NCBI GenBank assembly: GCA_018671175.1
Contig: JABHIE010000026.1
Location: 1 to 64,000, forward strand
Direction of reading: 5' to 3'
Source of the DNA: Planctomycetota bacterium
GTDB lineage: Bacteria > Planctomycetota > UBA1135
Length of the DNA stretch: 64,000 nt
Positions 35,269 through 42,930 of this stretch are shown here, piece after piece. The notes under the pieces are model-generated. The model did no database searches. It was not told the DNA's origin and saw only the letters and a list, made by a program, of their open reading frames with translations. The translations under genes were made by a program, and so were the position numbers. Numbering within the stretch: the first letter of the stretch is position 1; each line of letters opens with the position of its first letter.

Positions 35269-36097
35269 GACCGAGAACGACCCACAAACTGATGCCGAAA
35301 CCACCGACCGCCCGATTGATTCGGCGGATGGTCTCCCATGTGTGCCACAGCGCATCCTCTTTGAGGGGCGGTATCGCAAGCTCATCCGTGGTGTGCCGCA
35401 GACGGTTTTCCATTGCCCAGATTGTCGCGGGAAGGGCTGTGACCACTGCGAAGGCTTAGGCCGTTTAGCACTCGATTCTGTACAAGACTGGATTGCTCGC
35501 GTGGCGATGCCGCGTTTCAAGGCGCGGCGCAATAAATTTCATGGTGCTGGCCGCGAAGACATCGATGTCTTAATGCTCGGCACAGGGCGGCCTTTTGTCT
35601 TTGAAATGTCCAAGTGCAAACGGCTCGATGTGAATCTTGAGCAACTTGCTCTCGATGTCGCTGAGCGATCTGGCGGGGCAGTTGAGCTCGTCGATTTGCG
35701 TTATTGCGAAAAGGCGCAAGTGGCCGTCATCAAAGAAACGCTTCATGCAAAGACCTATCAACTCAAAGTTGACTTCCCTGAAGGTGCGCCAGCCGCCGAG
35801 GAAATGGCGGCAAAGTTAGACGATCTTGTGGCGCAAGGCCGCTTCGAAATCACGCAACGCACACCTCAGCGCGTGGCTCATCGGCGCGCTGACCGCAATC
35901 GCGTCAGATGGATTACAGTAGAAAAATGGGCCGTCGATGGCGAGGGTATCCGAGTTGACCTTGACTCGGCGCATGGCACTTACATCAAAGAGTTTGTTTC
36001 AGGCGACGAGGGCCGCAATGAGCCTAATTTGGCCGATTTACTCGGCGCGCCCGCACGATGTGTTCAGCTGGATGTCTTGCGCATCCATGAAAATTAA
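35267..36097 (+). CDS. pus10: Pus10-family tRNA pseudouridine synthase
   Basis: A 276-residue protein matching the catalytic domain of Pus10, which makes pseudouridine 54/55 in archaeal tRNA and is mainly known from archaea and eukaryotes. The catalytic motif is GREDIDVLMLGTGRPFVFE at about 95-113, with Asp98/Asp100. The C-terminus has HGTYIKEFVSGDEGR, then LLGAPARCVQLDVL, both characteristic. N-terminal to this is a compact zinc knuckle with Cys50, Cys53, Cys58 and Cys61 instead of the long THUMP-containing region. The stop overlaps that of the convergent FabZ-like gene (TTAA 36094-36097). The start shares CATG with lgt. Whether a truB gene also exists elsewhere cannot be seen. Confidence 0.85.
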   Translation: MTENDPQTDAETTDRPIDSADGLPCVPQRILFEGRYRKLIRGVPQTVFHCPDCRGKGCDHCEGLGRLALDSVQDWIARVAMPRFKARRNKFHGAGREDIDVLMLGTGRPFVFEMSKCKRLDVNLEQLALDVAERSGGAVELVDLRYCEKAQVAVIKETLHAKTYQLKVDFPEGAPAAEEMAAKLDDLVAQGRFEITQRTPQRVAHRRADRNRVRWITVEKWAVDGEGIRVDLDSAHGTYIKEFVSGDEGRNEPNLADLLGAPARCVQLDVLRIHEN

Positions 36098-36579
36098 AAG
36101 CCAACGCCCGTAACGGTAGCTTCGGCGACGATTGTGCCGTCGAGCTTCATCATTTGGCCTTTCCATTTGAAATAAGATCGCTTGGGTGAGGCTTTGAGCA
36201 CACTGCCCGCAATCAACAAATCGGTGCCAGGTGTAACAGGCTCGCGGAAGCGGACATCGTCGATGCCGCCAAAACCAATGAAGCCACCCTCAGGTAGGGG
36301 TGTTTGTAAATGAGCATGCACACTCGCGCATTGCGCCATGCATTCAATCATCAGCACGCCAGGAAAAAGTGGGCGACCAGGGAGGTGCCCGCGCGCCCAA
36401 AACTCATCGCCAACATGGCGGTGGGCGACAATCAAATTAGCTTCTTTATCGAGTGAAAGCACATTAGTGATTTGTGCAAACTCGAAGCGCTGTGGGTTGA
36501 AGCGCCCACATTCTGTACCCGTCATGTAGATTTGGTCGAGCGGGTATTGCGAAGGGTCGATGAGGAGTTCAGTGGCCAT
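36094..36579 (-). CDS. FabZ-like hotdog-fold dehydratase
   Basis: A 161-residue protein from ATG 36579. HLPGRPLFPGVLMIECMAQ holds the family's catalytic His (in GHLPG) and Glu (in MIECMAQ). FabZ dehydrates 3-hydroxyacyl-ACP in fatty acid synthesis. Residues 1-50 are longer than in typical FabZ. It could be the main FabZ or a paralogue for a special acyl chain. It is the last gene of a minus-strand group with the MATE exporter 13 nt upstream. Confidence 0.8.
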   Translation of the reverse strand: MATELLIDPSQYPLDQIYMTGTECGRFNPQRFEFAQITNVLSLDKEANLIVAHRHVGDEFWARGHLPGRPLFPGVLMIECMAQCASVHAHLQTPLPEGGFIGFGGIDDVRFREPVTPGTDLLIAGSVLKASPKRSYFKWKGQMMKLDGTIVAEATVTGVGF

Positions 36580-36592
36580 GTGAGGAATGAGT

Positions 36593-37957
36593 CTAAGGAT
36601 GCGGGCGGAATATTTGCATCTTGCGAAAGAGTGCAACCATTGCTGCAAGTTTAGCGGTGTTTGCGATATTAAGCGCCCACCAAATGCCAGCCGCGCCCCA
36701 GCCGAGTGGCCCAGACAGCGCCCAAGCCAACGGGATGCGAATGGCAAAGCCTGCAGTGTTGAGCAACGACATCTTTAAAGTGCGGCCCGCGCCCGTCATG
36801 GCTTGTTGCATGACTGCATCAGTTGCGGTGATAACTTGGCCGAAAGCGACAATCCAGAGGTAGCGGGCGGCTTCTTGCTGCACAGCTGGGTCATTGGTGT
36901 ACAGCGAGGAAAGCCATTCGCTGCTCGTAAGGAAAAGGATTGTGAAAACACCTGCAACCAAAGCTGACATGGCCCAGCAGGCACGCATGGCTTGACGCGC
37001 ATAGTGCCACTGTTTGGCGCCTAGGGCTCGGCCGACCATGGAAGATGCGGCGGTTGCTGGGCCCATCAAGCCGCAGTAAGCCAAAGACTCAACACCATTG
37101 AAAGCCACTCCAAGCCCGGCCTGAACAGATTGCCCCAGCGGCTCAATGCTCGTTTTAAGCAAGATTAAAAAAATGATGGCGTAAGAGCCCGCAAACAAAC
37201 CCACGGGCGCGCCAATGGCCGCGATGCGTTTCGTCTCGTGAAGACCAACACCAAGCCGTGACGGGCTCATTTTCCATTTGCGCCAGAGCAACCAAAGACC
37301 AACGCCGCCTGAGAGACCCTTCGAGAACCCCGTGGCCCAAGCGGCTCCAGCAATGCCTAAAGCGGGTATCGGGCCCCATCCGTAAATCAGGATGGGATTG
37401 AGCGCGAAGTTGATGCCCACCGCGCAGGCCGCCAAAATCATTGGCAAAAAAGTATTGCCCAGGCCAAGGAAAACGACATCAACTACAGGCTTGAGTGCAA
37501 TGAGCGGCAACACCAAATAGATTGTGCTGAGGTAATCATTTGCAAAAGTCGCGACCTCGCCTTGGCTACCTGCCGCAGCGACCAACCAGGGCGAGGCCAT
37601 CCAGCCAAGTGCGCCGACCGTCAAGAACCAACCAAGACCCACCCACATCGTTGTGCGGAAAGTGATGTCTCGTTTTGCGACTTCTCCTGAGCCAGTGAAG
37701 CGAGCGATACGAGCAAGTGCACCCGCGCTGACAACATTGATGAAGCCAAAATTCAGAATCAAATAAAAGGCCGTGACGCCCATCGCCGCTTGAGCAGGAG
37801 CCCCTAAATCTTGAATCCAGAATTGATCGTTTACACGATATGCGGCATGGAGCAGCATCGATAGCGTCGCAGGCCAGGCTAGGCGAAGGGCTTCGCGGAA
37901 CGCGCTAGAGGAGGTCGGGGAAGTCGTGCCTTCCCTCAAACGGTTTGACTGCGCCAT
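36593..37957 (-). CDS. MATE-family efflux transporter
   Basis: A 454-residue integral membrane protein with about twelve hydrophobic segments in two halves, as in NorM/DinF-type multidrug and toxic compound exporters. Features include an N-terminal LAWPATLSMLLHAAYRVNDQFW and later MGPATAASSMVGRALGA, matching the conserved Gly/Ala-rich loops of each half. These antiporters use Na+ or H+ to export organic molecules. Substrate unknown. It starts 6 nt after the upstream surface-protein gene, suggesting cotranscription. Confidence 0.85.
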   Translation of the reverse strand: MAQSNRLREGTTSPTSSSAFREALRLAWPATLSMLLHAAYRVNDQFWIQDLGAPAQAAMGVTAFYLILNFGFINVVSAGALARIARFTGSGEVAKRDITFRTTMWVGLGWFLTVGALGWMASPWLVAAAGSQGEVATFANDYLSTIYLVLPLIALKPVVDVVFLGLGNTFLPMILAACAVGINFALNPILIYGWGPIPALGIAGAAWATGFSKGLSGGVGLWLLWRKWKMSPSRLGVGLHETKRIAAIGAPVGLFAGSYAIIFLILLKTSIEPLGQSVQAGLGVAFNGVESLAYCGLMGPATAASSMVGRALGAKQWHYARQAMRACWAMSALVAGVFTILFLTSSEWLSSLYTNDPAVQQEAARYLWIVAFGQVITATDAVMQQAMTGAGRTLKMSLLNTAGFAIRIPLAWALSGPLGWGAAGIWWALNIANTAKLAAMVALFRKMQIFRPHP

Positions 37958-37963
37958 CTGCGG

Positions 37964-39088
37964 TTATCGCGGTGCCTGCTCGTTGCCGTAAGCGCGCATT
38001 TGAATAGTGACTTCTGTGATGCCGCCTTCTCGTACGGCACCCCGCCCAATGGTGCGCCGGAATTTTGAACCAAAAGCAGTGAAGGTGTATTGCCCTGGAG
38101 GTAAATGAGAAAAACGCGCCATGCCATCAGCGTCGCTCTGGATTGTGGCCAAGTGGCTGGCAGAGTCTTTCAGGGAATCAGGCAATGGCCCCGATTTGCG
38201 AGCGTCTCGCAAAGCCATGACGCGGAGCCCCTTGGGTAGTTTTTGCCCATCTGAGGTTACGAGCGAAATATGGGCTGATCCGAAACTGGGGACTTCAAGG
38301 TTGACCCACGCCTCACGCATGCCGGCTGTTAGCTCAATGACTTGCCCCTGGCCAAGAGGGTTGCGGCGATCGCCAGGGTAAACGCGCCATGTGCCGGGGC
38401 GCAGACCTCTCATGATGAAATGACCCTCATCATCTGTCCGGGATGGGTGGCCCGTGAGCCGCACGCTAGGGTCATCGCTGACAGGTACGGCTGTGACCAA
38501 AATCCCGGGCACGAGGAGGCCACGCAAATCACGCACGAGGCCCTTGATTTGGTTGTCAGGGAGCAACGGCAAGGCGTAATAACCATCTAGTTTGGCCTCA
38601 CGCACACGGATTTTTTGCGCCATCGGGCGGAAACCATCTGCAGCAAGCCGCAATTCATAACTGCCAATTTCAAGACCGTCAAAGCGGAAAGTGGGGGCGA
38701 TTTTTGTCGCGACAAAATCTAATTCATTTTTACCGTCGTGCGTGAGCACCACACGCACGCCGGCTGGCCAAGGCACCCAAGCAGATGCCGTCACTCGCCC
38801 GCGGATTGTGCCTTTATTACCCGCGGCTATATGCCTTTCATAGGAGGGCGTTTCGTCGCCAAGCGGCTCATCAGGAAGCAAATCGCCCAGCGGAACCGCT
38901 GAGGGTTTCGAGGCATCGCCAGCATTGAGTGGAGTAGGCGCGACCGCAAATTCGCCAGAGGAGGTTGTGCCGGAAGGATTCGTAGAATTCCCCAAAAGAA
39001 TCCATGCAAACGCACCGATAACAATCACCACGAGGGCCAAAATCCCTTGGCGTATTGTTGTGGATTGTCTTGCGGTCGAGTGGCCCAT
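37964..39088 (-). CDS. Membrane-anchored protein with CarboxypepD_reg-like domains
   Basis: A 374-residue protein with one N-terminal membrane segment (about residues 14-33), a Pro/Ser/Gly-rich linker and then three or so beta-sandwich repeats. One ends FDGLEIGSYELRLAADGF, a second FIMRGLRPGTWRVYPGDRR, a third FSHLPPGQYTFTAFG. Such domains (carboxypeptidase regulatory-like, prealbumin-like) are binding or structural. No enzyme motif is present. The ATG is 35 nt from the divergent AP-superfamily gene at 39124, so both promoters share a very short region. Confidence 0.65.
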   Translation of the reverse strand: MGHSTARQSTTIRQGILALVVIVIGAFAWILLGNSTNPSGTTSSGEFAVAPTPLNAGDASKPSAVPLGDLLPDEPLGDETPSYERHIAAGNKGTIRGRVTASAWVPWPAGVRVVLTHDGKNELDFVATKIAPTFRFDGLEIGSYELRLAADGFRPMAQKIRVREAKLDGYYALPLLPDNQIKGLVRDLRGLLVPGILVTAVPVSDDPSVRLTGHPSRTDDEGHFIMRGLRPGTWRVYPGDRRNPLGQGQVIELTAGMREAWVNLEVPSFGSAHISLVTSDGQKLPKGLRVMALRDARKSGPLPDSLKDSASHLATIQSDADGMARFSHLPPGQYTFTAFGSKFRRTIGRGAVREGGITEVTIQMRAYGNEQAPR

Positions 39089-39123
39089 GTTGAGATAATC
39101 CTAACCGCGCTCCCCCCGAAACC

Positions 39124-41610
39124 ATGAAACCTTCCTCACTCCTCATTTCCCTCCTCCTCGCCGCTACGGCGATTCTTCCCTTAACCGCACTCGATTCTGA
39201 AACGAGTGCCCCTTCTGAGGGCCGCGTAATCGTCCTCGGCATGGACGGCATGGATGCTCGTTCCGTCGAAAAATGGATGGACTCCGGTGATTTGCCCAAT
39301 TTTGCGCGCCTTCGCGCCCAAGGCACATTTGCCCCCTTAATGCCCGCCAACCCAGCGCAGTCTCCCGTTTCTTGGGCGACACTTAATACAGGGCGCAACC
39401 CTGGCAAGCACAGCATCTTTGATTTCGTTGGTGTCTCGCGTCACCGCCCTGACGGTAAATTGCAGGTGCCAAGCGCCACGGTCGGCTTCCAGAAATCGGC
39501 GACCCATTCTTGGGTCGCGCAGGTCGTGGAAGAAGGCATCGACTTCAATGTCGCTGTGGGCGCAGGCGCAGGCTTGGGTTTGCTCCTGATGCTGATTTTG
39601 CTCAAGCGCAATAAAGGTGCAGCCGTTGGCGCGCTTTTGGTTTGCACTGGTTTGGGCGCAGGCGCGGCGACCGTGCTTGGTGAGTCGGTTTCCGAGACCG
39701 ACCTGACTTTCCCAAGTTGGGAGTCAACCAACCAGGCCTCTGAGTTTTGGGTTGAGCTCGATAATGAGGGCATCCCATTTCGTGGGCAGGGCACGATTGT
39801 TTCTTACCCCGCGCCAGAGCTGAAACACGGCAAGTTGATTGCTGGCTTGGGTGCGCCAGATGCAAAGGGCGGTCTGAATACTTCTGCAATTTACACGACT
39901 CAAACCGAGCGCGTGCGTGAGCGCAAGACTTACAAAACTTACCCTGCTTGGGCAGAGTCTGATGCCACCGACATGAAAGTTAAATCCGGTCAGCGCGCGG
40001 GCGCGACTCGCATTTATCAAATGACAGCTGATGGCTCGGCAAAATGGCAATCCAAGCTCTTTGGCCCGATGAATGGCTTGCGGATGCAACAAATTGGTGA
40101 CCGACTCGCCAAGCTACAGGGCAACAACGACGCGGAAGCCTACAAAGAAAGTCAGAAACTTTCTGCTCTTCGCAGCAACCGCGACTTGTTGCAGACTTGG
40201 TGCCCCATGACGATTGGGTGGGCTGGCGGCGATGCTGCGGTCAACCTGTCGGTTGATGGTGTAGCTCAAACTGTTGCACTTGATTCATGGAGTGATTTTT
40301 ACTTTGTCGACTTCCCATGGGGCGAGGGCGTTTCGACTTCGGCTATGGTTCGTTTCTGGGCCGAGAAAGATGGCGATGGCCTTGAGCTTTTTGCTTCACC
40401 TTTGCAGGTTGATCCTGATAAACCTACCCCAGGCCATAAGTTTTGCTGGCCCGAAAATTTCGCATCAGAAGTCGCCGCTGAGATCGGCCCTTTCGAGACA
40501 CTCGGCTGGGCTTGCCAAACACACGCTCAAAAAGATGCAGAGCTTTCTGATGCGTCCTTCCTTGGCGATATCGAGTACACCTTTGGCTGGCGTAACCGCA
40601 TGTTGAAGTCTGCGATGGCAAAAGACGACTGGAAGGTGCTCTTCCATTTCTTTGGCACGCCCGACCGCGTTTGCCACATGTTGATGCGCCACTTCGACGA
40701 GACCCACCCGCAATACAACGCTGAGTTGGCCAATCTCGAGTACCCATTCTTCGGAGAGACCATCCCCGTAAAAGACACTTACTTGGCGATTTACAAAAAG
40801 ATGGACGAAGTTGTCGGCTACATGCTCGACGAAGCCATGGCTGAAAACGACACACTAATGATTGTGTCCGATCATGGTTTTGATAGCTTCCGCCGCCAGA
40901 TTAACCTCAACAATTGGCTCGCTGAAGAAGGCTTCCTAGATTTTAAAACGACAAACCGCTACGGCCTGCCGCTGAGCAAGTCGACCATGAAGCCGCTCTT
41001 GCGCCGACCTTTTGGCTATGTCGATTGGGAAGGCACAAAAGCATATTCCTTGGCGATTGGCAAGATTTACCTCAACCTCAAAGGCCGCGAAAAAGATGGC
41101 ATCGTTAGCCAGGCTGACGCGGATGCCGTCCTGAAAGAAATCACGGAACGCTTGTATGAAATGACCGATCCAGAATCGGGTGAGAAAATTGTCCGCAAGG
41201 TTTACTTGCGTGATGAAATTTACTCCGGCGACTGGTGGAAAGAAGATTTCGCGGGCGGCCCTGCTGGCATCAAAGAGGGTGCCGCTGAGTTGACGATTGA
41301 CTTTGCGCCTGGGTATCGCGCCGCTTGGAATGCTACAGCTGGTGGCATGAACTTTATCGACAAAGAAACGGAAGATGGCCCCGTCGTCGCAAATGGTGAT
41401 TTTGTTTATGACAACACAAGCCCTTGGTCAGGCGACCACTGCGGCGTAGACATGTCAGTCTTGCAGGGTATCTTTTATTCGAGTCGCCCCGCGGCTTTGC
41501 CTGAAGGCGACACTTGGTACGACGCCTGTCACCTTGCGCCAACTGTGCTCAACTTAATGGGGGTCGATGCCCCAGCCGACTACGATCGCCAATCGTTGTT
41601 GGTGGAGTAA
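39124..41610 (+). CDS. Alkaline-phosphatase-superfamily protein (type I phosphodiesterase-like), copy 1
   Basis: An 828-residue exported protein, signal peptide about 1-22. The metal-binding start is LGMDGMD (Asp41). The nucleophile region is AQSPVSWATLNTG, where Ser80 takes the place of the NPP threonine. GKHSIFDF follows. Later metal motifs are GTPDRVCHM, VSDHGFDSF and WSGDHCG. Residues about 142-185 contain two hydrophobic stretches separated by KRNKG, an insertion not present in the two paralogues. The absence of Cys at the nucleophile excludes a formylglycine sulfatase. It precedes the sulfate-activation cluster but is separated from it by a minus-strand lipoprotein gene. Substrate unknown. 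Confidence 0.8.
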   Translation: MKPSSLLISLLLAATAILPLTALDSETSAPSEGRVIVLGMDGMDARSVEKWMDSGDLPNFARLRAQGTFAPLMPANPAQSPVSWATLNTGRNPGKHSIFDFVGVSRHRPDGKLQVPSATVGFQKSATHSWVAQVVEEGIDFNVAVGAGAGLGLLLMLILLKRNKGAAVGALLVCTGLGAGAATVLGESVSETDLTFPSWESTNQASEFWVELDNEGIPFRGQGTIVSYPAPELKHGKLIAGLGAPDAKGGLNTSAIYTTQTERVRERKTYKTYPAWAESDATDMKVKSGQRAGATRIYQMTADGSAKWQSKLFGPMNGLRMQQIGDRLAKLQGNNDAEAYKESQKLSALRSNRDLLQTWCPMTIGWAGGDAAVNLSVDGVAQTVALDSWSDFYFVDFPWGEGVSTSAMVRFWAEKDGDGLELFASPLQVDPDKPTPGHKFCWPENFASEVAAEIGPFETLGWACQTHAQKDAELSDASFLGDIEYTFGWRNRMLKSAMAKDDWKVLFHFFGTPDRVCHMLMRHFDETHPQYNAELANLEYPFFGETIPVKDTYLAIYKKMDEVVGYMLDEAMAENDTLMIVSDHGFDSFRRQINLNNWLAEEGFLDFKTTNRYGLPLSKSTMKPLLRRPFGYVDWEGTKAYSLAIGKIYLNLKGREKDGIVSQADADAVLKEITERLYEMTDPESGEKIVRKVYLRDEIYSGDWWKEDFAGGPAGIKEGAAELTIDFAPGYRAAWNATAGGMNFIDKETEDGPVVANGDFVYDNTSPWSGDHCGVDMSVLQGIFYSSRPAALPEGDTWYDACHLAPTVLNLMGVDAPADYDRQSLLVE

Positions 41611-41659
41611 GTCTATTTCTTGTTGTTGCTCTCGGAGCTTTACTCTTGGGCGGCAACAA

Positions 41660-41688
41660 TTTCTTAGCGAGCGAAGCTCGCTAAGAAA
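41660..41688. repeat. Perfect 13-bp inverted repeat
   Basis: TTTCTTAGCGAGC (41660-41672) and GCTCGCTAAGAAA (41676-41688) with loop GAA. It lies 50 nt after the AP gene and may act as a terminator or mRNA-stability hairpin. Confidence 0.8.
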
Positions 41689-41812
41689 CCAGACTCGCCT
41701 AGAGAAAACTCCGTGAGCAGCGGAATAGAGTTAAATATTTTGATGTAAAGTAATCAAGCACAAATAAATTACATCTAAGCCTTTCCGTCTAAATATCTCC
41801 CTACCTCAAAGA

Positions 41813-41914
41813 CCGCCGCCGAGCAAGTTTGGCGGGGGCGTAGCTGAAAACCTAACGCGGGTTCCCCGCGTTAGGTTTTTGTTGTAGCCACCCGACAAAC
41901 TTGCTCGGCGGCGG
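41813..41914. repeat. Nested palindrome with internal bidirectional terminator
   Basis: The outer arms are perfect 19-bp repeats: CCGCCGCCGAGCAAGTTTG (41813-41831) and its complement at 41896-41914. Inside lies a second perfect 15-bp hairpin, 41847-41861 with 41865-41879, loop TTC, ending in A and T tracts on the two sides. The 310-nt region 41611-41920 contains no gene; these structures fill it between convergent genes. Confidence 0.85.
41847..41879. terminator. Bidirectional intrinsic terminator
   Basis: AAAACCTAACGCGGG with CCCGCGTTAGGTTTT gives U tracts in both directions, fitting the convergent AP and lipoprotein genes. Confidence 0.75.
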
Positions 41915-41920
41915 ACAGAA

Positions 41921-42394
41921 TCAATCGCCGGCGTAACCGATCGCGCTGAGGTCAGCACCTGGGTCAGACTGCAGGGCGTCCATGGCTGCCATGGCTTGCT
42001 CGAATAGTGCGCTTTCGCTGGTGAACTCTTTGGCGGCATAGGCCAAGACGGCGTTGCCGGCTTCGATGTTGCGAGTCAAAACGCAGGCGTCAGCCAATTT
42101 GCGCACACTCTTTGCGTTGAATTGAGCTTTGTATGTCGCAGTGAGCGATTCAAAAGCCGTAACACTTGGCGCCAACTTGAATTTGCCGGATGCAGCCTGA
42201 TATTTGGTCGCTGCATCGGCGTCGCCCGCTAGGACGAAGTCAAAGGCTGCGTTAGCGGCGCCCATATCGTTGCTGCTTGCTGCAACGGCACCCTTTTCGA
42301 GTGCGTCAAAAGCGTCAGCGTAAGTGGGGGCAGTCTCGCCGCCACAAGAGGCGAATACGAGGCTAAGGGTCAGTAATGTTGAGGTAATGCGCAT
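41921..42394 (-). CDS. Predicted lipoprotein, unknown function
   Basis: A 157-residue protein. Signal peptide MRITSTLLTLSLVFASC with lipobox FASC, lipidation at Cys17. The mature part is Ala-rich and helical, with a TPR-like look (ADAFDALEKGAVAASSNDMGAA, shortened), but no family can be assigned. It interrupts the run of sulfate/AP genes on the opposite strand, and its stop adjoins the nested palindrome. Its start is 261 nt from the first cluster gene. Confidence 0.6.
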   Translation of the reverse strand: MRITSTLLTLSLVFASCGGETAPTYADAFDALEKGAVAASSNDMGAANAAFDFVLAGDADAATKYQAASGKFKLAPSVTAFESLTATYKAQFNAKSVRKLADACVLTRNIEAGNAVLAYAAKEFTSESALFEQAMAAMDALQSDPGADLSAIGYAGD

Positions 42395-42655
42395 TTTATG
42401 AGGAGGCCATTCGATTTGGCCTCGGAGGAATCCTACCCACAGACTTGATTTATTTCCGAAAAAGCGGAAAAATAATCAAAAACCTCAGCCGATGTTATAT
42501 TCGTCGTCGGTGCGTAAGTGCCTAGAGTAAATGACTTTAAGGGTTTCTCTCGCCAGCCGTAGTCTCACGACACTCCAATCAGAGCCTAAATAGTCGCCAC
42601 GCTGGGCGCATCTGGGGGTATCATGAGAACCAATCTCCTAGTGAGGCTACCATTC
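42395..42655. other. Intergenic region before the sulfate/AP cluster
   Basis: About 260 nt without a convincing gene. It contains the hairpin GAGGCCA/TGGCCTC (42403-42423), a second inverted repeat TTTCCG/CGGAAA (42453-42470) and TATATT near 42497 as a possible -10 box. AATCTCCTA (42632-42640) resembles the leader element of later cluster genes. Regulation of the cluster probably starts here. Confidence 0.4.
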
Positions 42656-42874
42656 ATGCAGAAAGAATCCCGTGTCACCGTCAAGCTTCCCCGGCCATTG
42701 TTCCGGCGGATTCAACAAGTCATCGAAGGCACCGGTTTTTCTTCCGCGACTGATTTCATCGTGTTCGTTATGCGCGACCTGATGGGCGAAGTCGAAACAA
42801 GCCCCAAAGAGGAGTTCTCGCCTGATGAGCTCAATGCCATCAAGCAAAAGCTGAAAAATCTCGGCTACCTCTAA
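42656..42874 (+). CDS. Small ribbon-helix-helix-like protein ending in LGYL
   Basis: A 72-residue protein from ATG 42656 (ATG 42623 is possible and would add 11 residues). RVTVKLPRPLFRRI looks like the beta strand and first helix of a ribbon-helix-helix fold, GFSSATDFIVFVMRDLM like the second helix. The C-terminus, LNAIKQKLKNLGYL, matches the LGY(L/I/V) end often seen after AP-superfamily or sulfatase domains. It starts 56 nt before sat. The domain suggests DNA binding or protein-protein pairing; its partner at 50090 ends the same way. No toxin gene is adjacent. Confidence 0.7.
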   Translation: MQKESRVTVKLPRPLFRRIQQVIEGTGFSSATDFIVFVMRDLMGEVETSPKEEFSPDELNAIKQKLKNLGYL

Positions 42875-42930
42875 TCAAGTCGATTAAGCCTCGGCTCTCT
42901 CAAACTCTCCCAACCTCAATTCCAAGAATC

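Noticed and set aside
35269-35532. Longer lgt start upstream of 35268
   Set aside because: The extra 88 codons are antisense to pus10 and do not resemble Lgt N-termini.
41806-42039. Small minus-strand open frame across the nested palindrome
   Set aside because: It arises from palindrome sequence and overlaps a lipoprotein gene; no start signal or homology.
42656-42874. RHH-like protein as an antitoxin
   Set aside because: No toxin gene adjoins it, and its LGYL end links it to AP proteins instead.
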